61,196 nt of DNA, from assembly GCA_021777755.1 (NCBI GenBank), contig JAJYDE010000021.1, positions 1 through 61,196 of the forward strand. The letters are read 5' to 3'. The notes beneath the pieces are model-generated. The model was not told the origin of the DNA. It saw only the letters and a program-made list of their open reading frames with translations, and did not search any database. This stretch comes from Deltaproteobacteria bacterium (GTDB taxonomy: Bacteria; Desulfobacterota; Syntrophobacteria; Syntrophobacterales; Syntrophobacteraceae). Positions 46,635-55,487 of the stretch are shown here, one piece after another. A program made the translations under genes and the position numbers. Within the stretch, counting starts at the first letter, position 1. Every line of letters begins with the position of its first letter.

Positions 46635-47942
46635 ATGAAATCGTACGGCTCTGAAAAGTGCCTTCCGCTGGAATATTATTTTAAGAAGCCCAATTCGGAG
46701 GAAGATATTGAAAGCCTTCTGCAAGGGCGGGCAACAGAGGGCCGTTTTGAAAGAACCGAGCTCGATCTGGAGCAAATCGACCGGGAAGCTTCGGACCGGG
46801 AAGCTCCGATTCCGGCCCTGGGCGAAATGGAAGTCGACGAAGAAGACGAGCGCGCTGAGACTGAGACCGCTTCGGCGGCCGTGGAAGACTTCGAAGAAGA
46901 CCACATCACCTGTTACCTGAAGGAAGTGTCCAGCTATCCACTTCTTACCCAGGAGCGGGAAACCCAGCTGGCACAGATAATCAGGCACGGCCAGGACGAA
47001 CTGGTGCAAATCATCTGCGAACACGTCGATCAGGCCGGGGTAGTGGCCGATCTGAGCGAAAAAGTTAAAAAGCTCCTCGAACACGAAAAAACCTTTCCCG
47101 GAGTAAGGGACAAGGTGCTGAAGGTCATTGTGCGCACCCTTGAACGGGCCGTTTCCGACCATCCCGAAAACCCGCTTTTCCCGGTCATGCTGAATAGGGT
47201 CAGGGCAATCATGAGGGCGGTCGATACGGCAAAACAGGAGATGGTCAGGGCCAACCTGAGGTTGGTCTTGAGCATAGCCAAACGCTACAGGGGCCGGGGG
47301 ATGACTTTCGACGACCTCATCCAGGAAGGAAACCTGGGGTTGCTCAAGGCGGTGGGGCGGTTCGACCACACCAAGGGCAACCGCTTCAGCACCTACGCCA
47401 CCTGGTGGGTTCGCCAGAGCATCATTCGCGGAATTTACGACAAGACCAGAACCATACGCTTGCCCGTGCATTTTATCGAATTGAAGAACCTTTTTTTCAA
47501 GGTTTATTACGAACTGCTAAAGGAACTGGGACGCGAACCGACGGCTGCCGAAATTGCCGAACACTCCAAGCTGCCCGTGGAAAAAGTGCAGATGGTTCTT
47601 ACCCTGGCCGCCCAGCCCATATCCCTCGAAACTCCCGTAGGCGAGGATGAGCAGAGGCTGGGAGATTTTCTCGAAGATGAAAAGGCGCTCTCGCCTGTCG
47701 ATGAATGTTCGGACCGGGAATTGGCGGAGGTGACCAGGGCGCTTCTTTCCACACTCCAGCCAAGGGAGGAAAAAATTCTGCGGCTAAGATTCGGCCTTGA
47801 CGGCCAGCCGGCGGAAACTCTCGAAAAAATCGGCAAGATTTTTAACGTCTCGAAGGAAAGAATACGCCAGATTGAGAAAAAAGCGCTCCGAAAGCTGAAA
47901 AACCCCAACAGGCAGGCATGTTTGAAAAATTTTATCGACTAG
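46635..47942 (+). CDS. RNA polymerase sigma-70 family factor (RpoD/RpoS group)
   Basis: 435 residues from the ATG at 46635, which has AAGGAG seven bases upstream; the frame is open 40 codons further but without similarity. Acidic N-terminus (about 1-95) without a clear region 1.1, then region 1.2 (ITCYLKEVSSYPLLTQERE), a roughly 110-residue non-conserved insertion, region 2 (GMTFDDLIQEGNLGLLKAV, FSTYATWWVRQSI), region 3, and region 4 ending SKERIRQIEKKALRKLK. The N-terminus and length fit an RpoS-like/group 2 factor better than the housekeeping RpoD (about 580-620 residues in this lineage). Its stop overlaps that of rimO. Confidence 0.85.
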   Translation: MKSYGSEKCLPLEYYFKKPNSEEDIESLLQGRATEGRFERTELDLEQIDREASDREAPIPALGEMEVDEEDERAETETASAAVEDFEEDHITCYLKEVSSYPLLTQERETQLAQIIRHGQDELVQIICEHVDQAGVVADLSEKVKKLLEHEKTFPGVRDKVLKVIVRTLERAVSDHPENPLFPVMLNRVRAIMRAVDTAKQEMVRANLRLVLSIAKRYRGRGMTFDDLIQEGNLGLLKAVGRFDHTKGNRFSTYATWWVRQSIIRGIYDKTRTIRLPVHFIELKNLFFKVYYELLKELGREPTAAEIAEHSKLPVEKVQMVLTLAAQPISLETPVGEDEQRLGDFLEDEKALSPVDECSDRELAEVTRALLSTLQPREEKILRLRFGLDGQPAETLEKIGKIFNVSKERIRQIEKKALRKLKNPNRQACLKNFID

Positions 47943-49264
47943 CAAATGGTCCCTTCCAGATCATAGTCGTGCGAAGCGGTGATGCGCACCGGCTTTATTT
48001 GCCCCGCCTGCCCGTGGCCATCGGTGATTATGACGCATCCATCGACCTCCGGCGCCTGGGTGGCCAGGCGCCCGGAAGCAAGAAGATCGCTTTCGGGGTG
48101 AGGCCCTTCAATCATAACCTCCAGAGTGCGGTCCACCAGCTTTTGCAGTTTTTGTCTCGAAATCTCCCGTTGCAGTTCCAAAAGGGCCGCGCGTCTGCTT
48201 TGTGCGGTCTTCGGGGCTGGTCTTTCGCCCAGACGGGCGGCCCTGGTTCCGGGCTCGGGCGAAAAGACGAAGACCCCCAGGTGATCGAAACGCACTCGCT
48301 CGACAAATGCGAGAAGCGATTTGAAATGAGCCCTCGTCTCACCGGGAAATCCCACAATGATCGAGGTGCGAAGGGCAATTGCCGGAACCATTGAGCGGAT
48401 TTTATCAATAATCGGCTCCGGTGAACGGGCCGGACGCCCCATTGCCTCAAGCACCGATGGAACACAGTGCTGGATGGGTATGTCGAGGTAGGGAACGATT
48501 CTCGCCGAATGGGCCATTACATGGAGAAGCCGCTCGGAGATGCGCTCCGGATAGGAGTAGAGAAGCCTTATCCAGGCAGGCGGCCGGGGCATTCCGTCGA
48601 GCTTTTCAAGAAGGTTTGGCAGGGCCTGCGGCTCGCCCCGGTCAACTCCAAAGGCGGTCGTGTCCTGGGCAATGAGATTGATTTCCTTTATCCCCAGGGT
48701 GACGAGGCGGTTGGCCTCGGCGAGTAGAGCCGATTCGCCGACGCTTCGTAGAGGTCCGCGCAGGTGGGGGATGATGCAAAAACTGCAGGAATTGTCACAG
48801 CCTTCCGCAATTTTCAGGTACCCTGAATGGGCTCCGGTTGAAATCACCCGTCCCGGCCCGCTGCCGGAAAGCGCCGCCGGCCTTCCGATCCAAAGCCGTT
48901 TGGGATTTCCTCCCAGTTTGGATTCCACCGCGGTACGCAAAGCGTCGTAATGTGAGGTCCCCAGAAAAATGTCAACCTCGGGCAGTTCTGTCAGGAGCTT
49001 TTTCCCATACCTTTGCACCATGCAACCGGCGGCGACGAGCAGGGAGCACTTACCGGCCACCTTTTGCACGGCCGCCTCGAGGATTGCCTCTATGGCCTCG
49101 CCAACCGCGTTTTCCAAAAATCCGCACGTATTGACAACAATGAGATCGGCCTCGCCGCTCTCCCCGGTCATCCGGTAGCCCATCTCGGCCAGTTGCCCCA
49201 CCATGGTCTCGCTGTCCACAAGATTTTTTGCACATCCCAGACTAATCAGGCAGGCCTTTTTCAT
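47939..49264 (-). CDS. rimO: Ribosomal protein S12 methylthiotransferase
   Basis: Radical-SAM methylthiotransferase that modifies a conserved Asp of ribosomal protein S12. 441 residues: N-terminal UPF0004 domain starting ACLISLGCAKNLVDSE with cluster cysteines, radical SAM motif GCDNSCSFCIIP, and a C-terminal TRAM domain. The LGCAKNLVDSE start is diagnostic of RimO rather than MiaB. ATG at 49264 is preferred over the adjoining TTG. Tail-to-tail with the sigma factor gene, stops overlapping. Confidence 0.94.
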   Translation of the reverse strand: MKKACLISLGCAKNLVDSETMVGQLAEMGYRMTGESGEADLIVVNTCGFLENAVGEAIEAILEAAVQKVAGKCSLLVAAGCMVQRYGKKLLTELPEVDIFLGTSHYDALRTAVESKLGGNPKRLWIGRPAALSGSGPGRVISTGAHSGYLKIAEGCDNSCSFCIIPHLRGPLRSVGESALLAEANRLVTLGIKEINLIAQDTTAFGVDRGEPQALPNLLEKLDGMPRPPAWIRLLYSYPERISERLLHVMAHSARIVPYLDIPIQHCVPSVLEAMGRPARSPEPIIDKIRSMVPAIALRTSIIVGFPGETRAHFKSLLAFVERVRFDHLGVFVFSPEPGTRAARLGERPAPKTAQSRRAALLELQREISRQKLQKLVDRTLEVMIEGPHPESDLLASGRLATQAPEVDGCVIITDGHGQAGQIKPVRITASHDYDLEGTIC

Positions 49265-49486
49265 CAAAAATATTGCATCCTGTTTCCACTGTGAATTATG
49301 ATCGGAACGGATTGTAACAGAGCAAGAGAACTGTGGCCCTTAAAAACTTGAGTCATCTGGAATTGAGATCGGGACTTTCCGCCAACCGGGGATGACCCTC
49401 AACGCAAAACACGGTTTCCCCCTCGACTCCGCTCTTTTCCCTCGGTCCACAGCCCCCAACCCGCCGTCTTGGAGGAAAACAACGCA

Positions 49487-50230
49487 ATGTTAAGGTTATC
49501 GCCAAGTGCTCTGCGGTTAAGAAAAATGGTTGCCCGCGGTGAGCTTACCATTATTCCGGTAGGCTTTCGATGTCACACGAAAATCGAATTGTCAAAACAA
49601 CTCGGGCTCAAGGGAAAAAGCCTTCCTTTTGACAATGGTTTTTTTCCGCCTCAATCGGTTGCCAGCATTATGAGAAATCCACAAATCAATTTGCATTCAA
49701 ATCATAGAGTTTGCATCAAATATGAATCATATTCCGATCCTGCACATGGAAACGGAATTAAATTCGAGGGATCTACATATGACGAAATTGACGAGTTTGC
49801 AACAGATCCAAATAATAGCGACATAAATATGTATCTTGATGCGACTTATGGATACTATACCCGCGATTTAACCCATAACTTTGTCCTGGCCCATTATAAT
49901 TGGCATAAATTCGCGGATGCCAAATATCACCGCCACATTGATGAAAGATCAAACGTAATAAATGATATCAACGATGTGCTGAATCGAAGAGTAACCAGGA
50001 TGTTCGAGGCATGCAACGCTTCGCGCCATATTATTTTTGTATATGCGGAATGTCAACAGTACAATTATATGGCCGTTGACAATATCCATCTGGATCTGAA
50101 AAACCTGGCCGTTATCAGGACCGAGGTAGATCGCATATTCCCTTCAAAGTCCCTTGTGGTCAATATGGCTGATGTGGACAGCCCCAAAAAAATCTTACGG
50201 CTCCTTAATATTAAAGGTATTTGTAAATAG
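49487..50230 (+). CDS. DUF1796-type putative papain-like cysteine peptidase
   Basis: 247 residues from the ATG at 49487, with GGAGG upstream. The N-terminal third shows the DUF1796 pattern: IPVGFRCHTKIELSKQLGL with the presumed nucleophile Cys29, then SLPFDNGFF, and later ADVDSPKKILRLL. A candidate catalytic His lies in LAHYNWHKF. Function is not established; relatives often sit in surface-polysaccharide or glycosylation islands, which fits the exopolysaccharide locus next door. The gene is clearly more AT-rich than its neighbours, with many ATA/AAT/TAT codons, suggesting recent acquisition. Its end overlaps the end of the converging kinase-like gene by 20 bases. Confidence 0.7.
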   Translation: MLRLSPSALRLRKMVARGELTIIPVGFRCHTKIELSKQLGLKGKSLPFDNGFFPPQSVASIMRNPQINLHSNHRVCIKYESYSDPAHGNGIKFEGSTYDEIDEFATDPNNSDINMYLDATYGYYTRDLTHNFVLAHYNWHKFADAKYHRHIDERSNVINDINDVLNRRVTRMFEACNASRHIIFVYAECQQYNYMAVDNIHLDLKNLAVIRTEVDRIFPSKSLVVNMADVDSPKKILRLLNIKGICK

Positions 50231-50945
50231 ACTGGGGGATGTAGTAGCGCCTCTTGTTGAGAACGACTCCCAGGATATTTCCGCCCACCCTGGCAATACT
50301 GTCCCTCATGGTTTTGACCGCCTGCCACCTGGTTTTTTCGGCCTCCACCACCAGGACTATTCCATCGACCTTGGCCGCGATCGCAAGGCCGTCGGGGGAG
50401 ATCAACAGGGGCGCCGAATCGATTGCCACCAGGTCGAACTGACCTCTGAAATCGCTGCACATATGCTCGAATTTTGAATTGAAGACCTCCGGGGTGGAAA
50501 CGGCGGAGTTGCAGCCGGGGCTGATGAACAGCTTGGAATCGCCGACGCGGTGAAAGGCGTTGCCGCTGGGCTCCCCGCTTCTCAAAGCCTCCAACCATCC
50601 GATTTTATCTTGAACATCAAAGAAATTGACCTGGCTCGGATGATGGCGATCCGCATCAAAAAGGAGAACGGAAAGCCCTACCAACTGCGCGCAGACCCTG
50701 GCGAACTCGCGAATTATCGTGGAGGTTCCCTCCCCCTCTTTTGCGCCGATGAACTGGATCACGCGCGATTTCTGATGGGGCAGAAGGGTCTCGATAAGCT
50801 TATAGAGGCTTAGCATTTCGTCTTCGAGTCCAAACCCGGACGATCCCGCGGCGGCAAGGGGCGCCAGCACGGGCGCGGTTACCAGAGTTCCTCCACCTTT
50901 TTTCTCCTGCTCTATATTTTGCAATGCTTCGTAGAACTTGCTCAT
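50211..50945 (-). CDS. CpsD/CapB-like exopolysaccharide tyrosine-kinase-type ATPase
   Basis: 244-residue cytoplasmic P-loop protein of the BY-kinase fold. Walker A region is GAKEGEGTS (residues 67-75), with Thr74 where most members have Lys; Walker A' LLFDADRHHPS and Walker B LVAIDSAP are normal. The C-terminal tail has a small Tyr cluster (RRYYIPQSIYKYL) like the autophosphorylated tails of BY-kinases. It is the last gene of the PEP-CTERM/exopolysaccharide operon and presumably partners the chain-length protein at 52.6-54.1 kb. Kinase activity is uncertain given the altered loop. Confidence 0.8.
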   Translation of the reverse strand: MSKFYEALQNIEQEKKGGGTLVTAPVLAPLAAAGSSGFGLEDEMLSLYKLIETLLPHQKSRVIQFIGAKEGEGTSTIIREFARVCAQLVGLSVLLFDADRHHPSQVNFFDVQDKIGWLEALRSGEPSGNAFHRVGDSKLFISPGCNSAVSTPEVFNSKFEHMCSDFRGQFDLVAIDSAPLLISPDGLAIAAKVDGIVLVVEAEKTRWQAVKTMRDSIARVGGNILGVVLNKRRYYIPQSIYKYL

Positions 50946-51045
50946 GGCTGCACTCTTTTTCTTTAGAAGGTCTTGGGCAACTCGAGCTTTGCCCGATTAA
51001 ACGTCATTTTCAATCCGCACCCATGCACGCGAGGAGAAATGATTT

Positions 51046-52581
51046 CTACCGCGCAGAAGGCTCAACCCGCGGAAGAAACACTTTTCCCCCGGCCTCGATC
51101 TTGTTGATGTCCTTGACTTGAGGATTAAGACTCCGGAAAGAGGCCAAAATGTCCCGGTTCACCTTGCCGTAAACATCAAAAAGCAGCTTGCGCACGCTAT
51201 CGCCTTTTTTAACCACGAGAAAAAACGAGGGCCTTTCATTTTGTATGGTCTCGACGACAAGAGAGTTGCCGGGAGATGACGAACTCCCGGCTTTTTTTTG
51301 CAAAGCGGTTTGGGCTCCAGCCGGGGGAGCCACCACGGCGGCAGAACCGGATTTGACCGCGGGCCCACTCGAGCCACCGGAGCCCGGCTCAGAGCCTCCC
51401 CGCATCTTTTTTCCCAAAGGCGCGCCGGCTGCCCGAACGGCTTCTGGGGCGGTGGGCGCGGCTTTAAGGGGGGCAATCGGGGCAACGGTTTTTCCTGAAG
51501 CGGCGGCAGGAGCGGATTTGGCCATGGGCGCCCCCGAAGCCTCCGGCCCCGGATCGACGCCTGCAGCCTTCGTTTTTCCCGAAGACAGGCTGCTTGCCGA
51601 AACTGCTTTTTCCGCCGGCGGCTCTTTTGGCACCTTGGCCACGAAACTTTGCCTGCTTGAGGCGGTGGTTTCGATCCGGGTCGAGACCTTCCGGGCTACA
51701 TAGACGGCCATCAGCAGACCGGCTGCCAGGGCGGGAATCCAAACTCTTCTCCACACGAAGCCGGACCGGGGTTGTCCTCCCCTGAAATCTTTTATCACCT
51801 CTTTTACGATCATGTGATCCACGGGCTTGCGCTGATATCCGAATGCGGTAACAAGCGCATTGTCGCACAGTATGTTAATCGTGCGCGGAATCCCTTCGGC
51901 CTTTTTGACGATCAAGGCGAGCGCCTTTTTGGTGAAAACCGGATTATGAAAAAGCGAGGCCCGCATCAGCCGGTGGTTGATATAGGCCAGGCTTTCCTCG
52001 TGACTAAGGGCCTTGATGCGCGACCGAATGGCAATCCGCTGTTTCAATTGGCGCAATTCAGGCAGCTCGAGCCTGGCATCGAACTCGGGCTGGCCGACAA
52101 GAACTATCTGAATCAGCTTGTCCAGGGAGGTCTCAAGATTTGAGAGCATCCTCAGCCGCTCGAGGGTTACAATCGGTATATTCTGCGCCTCGTCGATTAT
52201 CAGGACGACATTGCAGTCCTTCTTGTATTCGGCGATAAGAAAGTGGAAAAGCAGCTCAACGAGTTCCGAGGGGCCTTTTCCCCAGGACTCGATGCCAAGC
52301 TCGGTGCAAATTTGCTTTAAAAGCCTGTGAAAGGAAACAGCCGTATTGAAAATATAGACGATCCTGATCTTTTTCGGGTCGGTCCCCTCCAGGTAGGATC
52401 TCAAAATAGTCGTCTTTCCGACTCCGACTTCTCCGGTAACGGCGATGAAGCCCTTTCTGGTTTCAATGCCATAGAAAATCGAGGCCGAGGCCTCCTTATG
52501 GCTCGGACTGAGAAAAAGGAAATCCGGGTCGGGCGTAATATGGAAAGGACTTTTCTTGAATTTGAAAAAGTCGAGGTACAT
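51046..52581 (-). CDS. ExeA/GspA-like AAA ATPase with C-terminal LysM domain (PEP-CTERM locus ATPase)
   Basis: 511 residues. N-terminal MYLDFFKFKKSPFHITPDP is typical of ExeA-like secretion ATPases; Walker A GEVGVGKTT (50-58), Walker B VVLIIDEAQ (125-133). A single membrane helix (about 280-297) is followed by a long Ala/Pro/Ser/Gly-rich linker (about 300-450) and a LysM peptidoglycan-binding domain (about 455-507). Such ATPases recur in exosortase/exopolysaccharide loci. Topology implies cytoplasmic ATPase and periplasmic wall binding. ATG at 52581 has GAGG seven bases upstream. Nine bases separate it from the chain-length gene. Confidence 0.88.
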   Translation of the reverse strand: MYLDFFKFKKSPFHITPDPDFLFLSPSHKEASASIFYGIETRKGFIAVTGEVGVGKTTILRSYLEGTDPKKIRIVYIFNTAVSFHRLLKQICTELGIESWGKGPSELVELLFHFLIAEYKKDCNVVLIIDEAQNIPIVTLERLRMLSNLETSLDKLIQIVLVGQPEFDARLELPELRQLKQRIAIRSRIKALSHEESLAYINHRLMRASLFHNPVFTKKALALIVKKAEGIPRTINILCDNALVTAFGYQRKPVDHMIVKEVIKDFRGGQPRSGFVWRRVWIPALAAGLLMAVYVARKVSTRIETTASSRQSFVAKVPKEPPAEKAVSASSLSSGKTKAAGVDPGPEASGAPMAKSAPAAASGKTVAPIAPLKAAPTAPEAVRAAGAPLGKKMRGGSEPGSGGSSGPAVKSGSAAVVAPPAGAQTALQKKAGSSSSPGNSLVVETIQNERPSFFLVVKKGDSVRKLLFDVYGKVNRDILASFRSLNPQVKDINKIEAGGKVFLPRVEPSAR

Positions 52582-52590
52582 CGCCAAACC

Positions 52591-54138
52591 TCAGTCCTTG
52601 ATCGGGATCGTGATCAGCACCGGGAGTTCCAATCGCTTTTCCGCCTCCATGGGTGTGCTCATCACCTGTTTGTTACTTTCCAAAACGAAGGCGATCCCGA
52701 GGCTGGCAAATAAGGCGAAGCAAATGGTCACGGCAAACAAAAGGAAAAGAGGCTTGGGCGGGTTTGCCGGCAATAGCGGGGCTCCCGCCGGTTCGATCAC
52801 GCTCACACTGGTCATCTTGTCGCGACCAAGCTCATTATAGACATTGGCCGCTTCAAGTTTGCGCTGGTAATCGGCATATACTTGCTTATTGGAGGATACG
52901 GCGGCCTCCAACATTCGGTATTGGTTTTCGTTGGATTCGAAGGCCTGAAGTTCATTGTTCATTTCAACAAGTTGATTCTGTTTATCGGTAAACCTTACAC
53001 TCAGGGCGCTAAGTTTGGCCTTGTTGGCCAGGACCTGTTTTTGAATTTCCTGATATACCGGGTCTGCCGGAGCTGCTTTGGGATTATCGGACGAATTTGT
53101 CTTTATGTAATTTTCAACAGTGGCGATTTGAGCGCGCACACCATCAATCAGGGGATTATCCCCCTTGTACTTGGCCGTCAACTGCTGTTCCTGAAGACGA
53201 AGCCCGAGCAATTTGGAGTTCGCGTCTCCCGCCCGATCGGAAGCCGCCGCAGTCAAAACCGACGGAGGAATCGCTTTCAATTCCTTTTCCAGTTCGGCCA
53301 TCGACTGTTGCACTTCCTGAATTTCATTCGAGGTGCTGCTCAGTGCGACCTTGAGGTCGGAGCGTTGCTGCAAGAGCATGTTTCGCTGCTTATCAAATTC
53401 AATTATTTTGGTCTTCTCGGAAAAGGCCCTCAAATTGTTAAGCGCTTCGGCAAGTTTCTGTCGATAGTAATGGACTTTGTTTTGGAGAAAGAGCGCCGAC
53501 TTGGGATCCTTGTAAATCTCGCTGCGCTTGTCGATGTAGTCGCTTACCAGCTGATTGACCACCGCGGCGGCGCTTTGAGGATTGTCCCCTTCGAAGATGA
53601 CATTGATAATGCCGCTTCCCGCAACCGGCGTCACCTTCATGGATTTGTCAAGAAGCAGCAGCGCCTCGTCATATTTGCTGATGCTGGAGGGCTTCCCGGT
53701 GGCAAGGCGGGGGAAAATGGCCTCCGGGGTCAAAGCGCTGATGACTTTCTCCTTAAGATCTCGGCTTTGAAGAATGCTGACTTCGGCCCCAAGCATCTGG
53801 GACTCATCCACGGCCGGACTGTCGCGTTTTCCAAGCGAGGGGTCCGGATAATAATTTTCCCAGCCGAATTTGACCAGAATGGAGGACTTGGCCTCGAACT
53901 TCGGGGCGTAGAGAAATTTCTGGTACACAACGGCCAGAACGCACCCCAAAAAGCTCAAAACGCAAAAGGCCACGAGGATGGTCTTTTGATGCTTGAAAAA
54001 TATGGATAGATAGTCTCTAAGGTTACTTGCCGGCCGAATCTCCCGCACCAAAAGCATCCGCTCGGCCAGAGGCGCCGGCGCAGCGGCCGCATTGGAAACA
54101 GCCGGAAGGCCCGGATTCGGATTTTCAAATTCGCTCAT
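52591..54138 (-). CDS. Polysaccharide chain-length determinant/co-polymerase (GumC/Wzz type)
   Basis: 515-residue inner-membrane protein. First membrane helix about residues 52-72 (TILVAFCVLSFLGCVLAVVY), then a Wzz domain, a long periplasmic coiled-coil-prone segment (about 210-420), and a second helix near residue 475 after the Pro-rich PANPPKPLF signature. No fused kinase domain; the ATPase is a separate gene. It sets polymer length and connects to the outer-membrane export channel encoded just upstream. Sits between the export protein (9-base gap) and the ExeA-like ATPase. Confidence 0.9.
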   Translation of the reverse strand: MSEFENPNPGLPAVSNAAAAPAPLAERMLLVREIRPASNLRDYLSIFFKHQKTILVAFCVLSFLGCVLAVVYQKFLYAPKFEAKSSILVKFGWENYYPDPSLGKRDSPAVDESQMLGAEVSILQSRDLKEKVISALTPEAIFPRLATGKPSSISKYDEALLLLDKSMKVTPVAGSGIINVIFEGDNPQSAAAVVNQLVSDYIDKRSEIYKDPKSALFLQNKVHYYRQKLAEALNNLRAFSEKTKIIEFDKQRNMLLQQRSDLKVALSSTSNEIQEVQQSMAELEKELKAIPPSVLTAAASDRAGDANSKLLGLRLQEQQLTAKYKGDNPLIDGVRAQIATVENYIKTNSSDNPKAAPADPVYQEIQKQVLANKAKLSALSVRFTDKQNQLVEMNNELQAFESNENQYRMLEAAVSSNKQVYADYQRKLEAANVYNELGRDKMTSVSVIEPAGAPLLPANPPKPLFLLFAVTICFALFASLGIAFVLESNKQVMSTPMEAEKRLELPVLITIPIKD

Positions 54139-54147
54139 GTCAAACTC

Positions 54148-54852
54148 TTACTGTTTAAGATAATAGTACATTATAATGTCATTGCCAAAAGCACCCACCG
54201 TATCGCCAAGGTATTGCTGCATCCACAGGTCGACATTGGCGATGTTGCTCCTGGGCACGATCACCATATCATAAGGCTCAAGGTAGATATCCTGAGACAT
54301 GTCGGCGCCCTTCATCGCTTTTTCCGCATTCAGCGCGATTTGGAACGGTTTGTTATTTGCGCCCCGGCGAAGAACGATCACCTCGTCAAGCCGGGCGGTG
54401 GGCAAAAAGCCTCCCGCCATATCCACCGCCTGCAAAACCGTTGTGGGGCCGTTTAAGACTTCCAGTGCGGGCTTGCCCACCTCCCCGCCAACAAAGACCT
54501 TGTTTCCAACAGCACTCACCACCACCACGGAAATCTCGGGTTGCTGCAAATACTTGCCGTAGTCCTTGGAGAGCCGCTTTCGCAGTTGCTCGCTTGTCAG
54601 CCCCGAAGCCTTGACCTCATGCACCAGCAGAAGGGAGATGTTCCCGTCGGGTTGCACGGTGACCTCCTGGTTCAGGTCCGGATTATAAAACAACTTGACG
54701 CTGAGCTTGTCTCCGATGTCGATCCTGTATTGGTGGGGCGAAGGAGGGGCGGTTGTGCCCGGCGAGCCAACCTTCACGGCGCTCTTGCTGTAGGGTCCGC
54801 AACTGCAAAGACACAGCGGAATAAGACATACGATCAGAAGCCTGTTTTTCAT
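54148..54852 (-). CDS. Polysaccharide export lipoprotein (Wza/BexD type)
   Basis: 234-residue outer-membrane export protein. Lipoprotein signal with lipidated Cys18 in CLCSCGPYSKS, then the Poly_export domain (YRIDIGDKLSVKLFYNP, VQPDGNISLLL) and SLBB repeats (VFVGGEVGKPA, VLQAVDMAGGFLPTA). Shorter than E. coli Wza (379), like the EpsE-type proteins of PEP-CTERM loci. GGAG directly before the ATG. Co-transcribed with the chain-length gene. Confidence 0.9.
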   Translation of the reverse strand: MKNRLLIVCLIPLCLCSCGPYSKSAVKVGSPGTTAPPSPHQYRIDIGDKLSVKLFYNPDLNQEVTVQPDGNISLLLVHEVKASGLTSEQLRKRLSKDYGKYLQQPEISVVVVSAVGNKVFVGGEVGKPALEVLNGPTTVLQAVDMAGGFLPTARLDEVIVLRRGANNKPFQIALNAEKAMKGADMSQDIYLEPYDMVIVPRSNIANVDLWMQQYLGDTVGAFGNDIIMYYYLKQ

Positions 54853-54910
54853 TTTCTCCTGCCGGTAAGCTGTTGCAATATTTAAAAATATTCCTCAAAC
54901 AAATAGAATT

Positions 54911-55408
54911 TCAATGCCCTGGCGTAATGAACCCAAACGGGAGATGGTAGGCATATCCAATACCGATCGGGCTGACCGCCGATTGGCTGAAAGTCGCCCA
55001 TTCGGAGGTCTTGCTTCCGGTGCGGAGCCGCACCGACCAATGATAGCAGGTTTTAGGCTTTAAAGGTTTACTGATTTTGAAATAATTTTGGCTGACAGCC
55101 TGGACATAATATACCTGCTTGCCCCATTTTCTGGGTTTTATCGGCGTTCCGGTTATGGATTCATCGGGCGCCTCGGAGGGCGACTCCCAGACGGCCACAT
55201 CATAGGTTTGGCCTTCGGACTTTATGTCACTCCAGCGCAGGACCGGGGTCAACGTGTCGATGGTCTGATAAAAATTGCTCACCGAATCGCCAAGCTTCGG
55301 ATAGAGCGGGCGCACCTTCGTGCTGTAACTTTTGGGAAGCGACACGCACCCGGCCACGCCTGCACAAAACGCCAGCCATATAATCAACCCGAGCTTGCCC
55401 ACTCTCAT
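54911..55408 (-). CDS. Small lipoprotein of the exopolysaccharide locus
   Basis: 165 residues. Lipobox VAGC with Cys21 after a clean signal sequence. The rest is beta-rich: LTPVLRWSDIKSEGQTYDVAVWE and KPKTCYHWSVRLRTGSKTSEWATFS read like one fibronectin-type-III-like fold found in carbohydrate-binding or sensor lipoproteins. No specific family recognised. Lies between the PEP-CTERM gene and the export gene and is presumably part of the same transcript; a structural or accessory role in polymer export is inference. Confidence 0.7.
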   Translation of the reverse strand: MRVGKLGLIIWLAFCAGVAGCVSLPKSYSTKVRPLYPKLGDSVSNFYQTIDTLTPVLRWSDIKSEGQTYDVAVWESPSEAPDESITGTPIKPRKWGKQVYYVQAVSQNYFKISKPLKPKTCYHWSVRLRTGSKTSEWATFSQSAVSPIGIGYAYHLPFGFITPGH

Positions 55409-55487
55409 TGCAGCACCCGATCACTTTCATTTGCCCAAGCCATTTGCGCGCCATCCGCCCGCGGAGCCGTCTTCGGCATTTCAGCCC

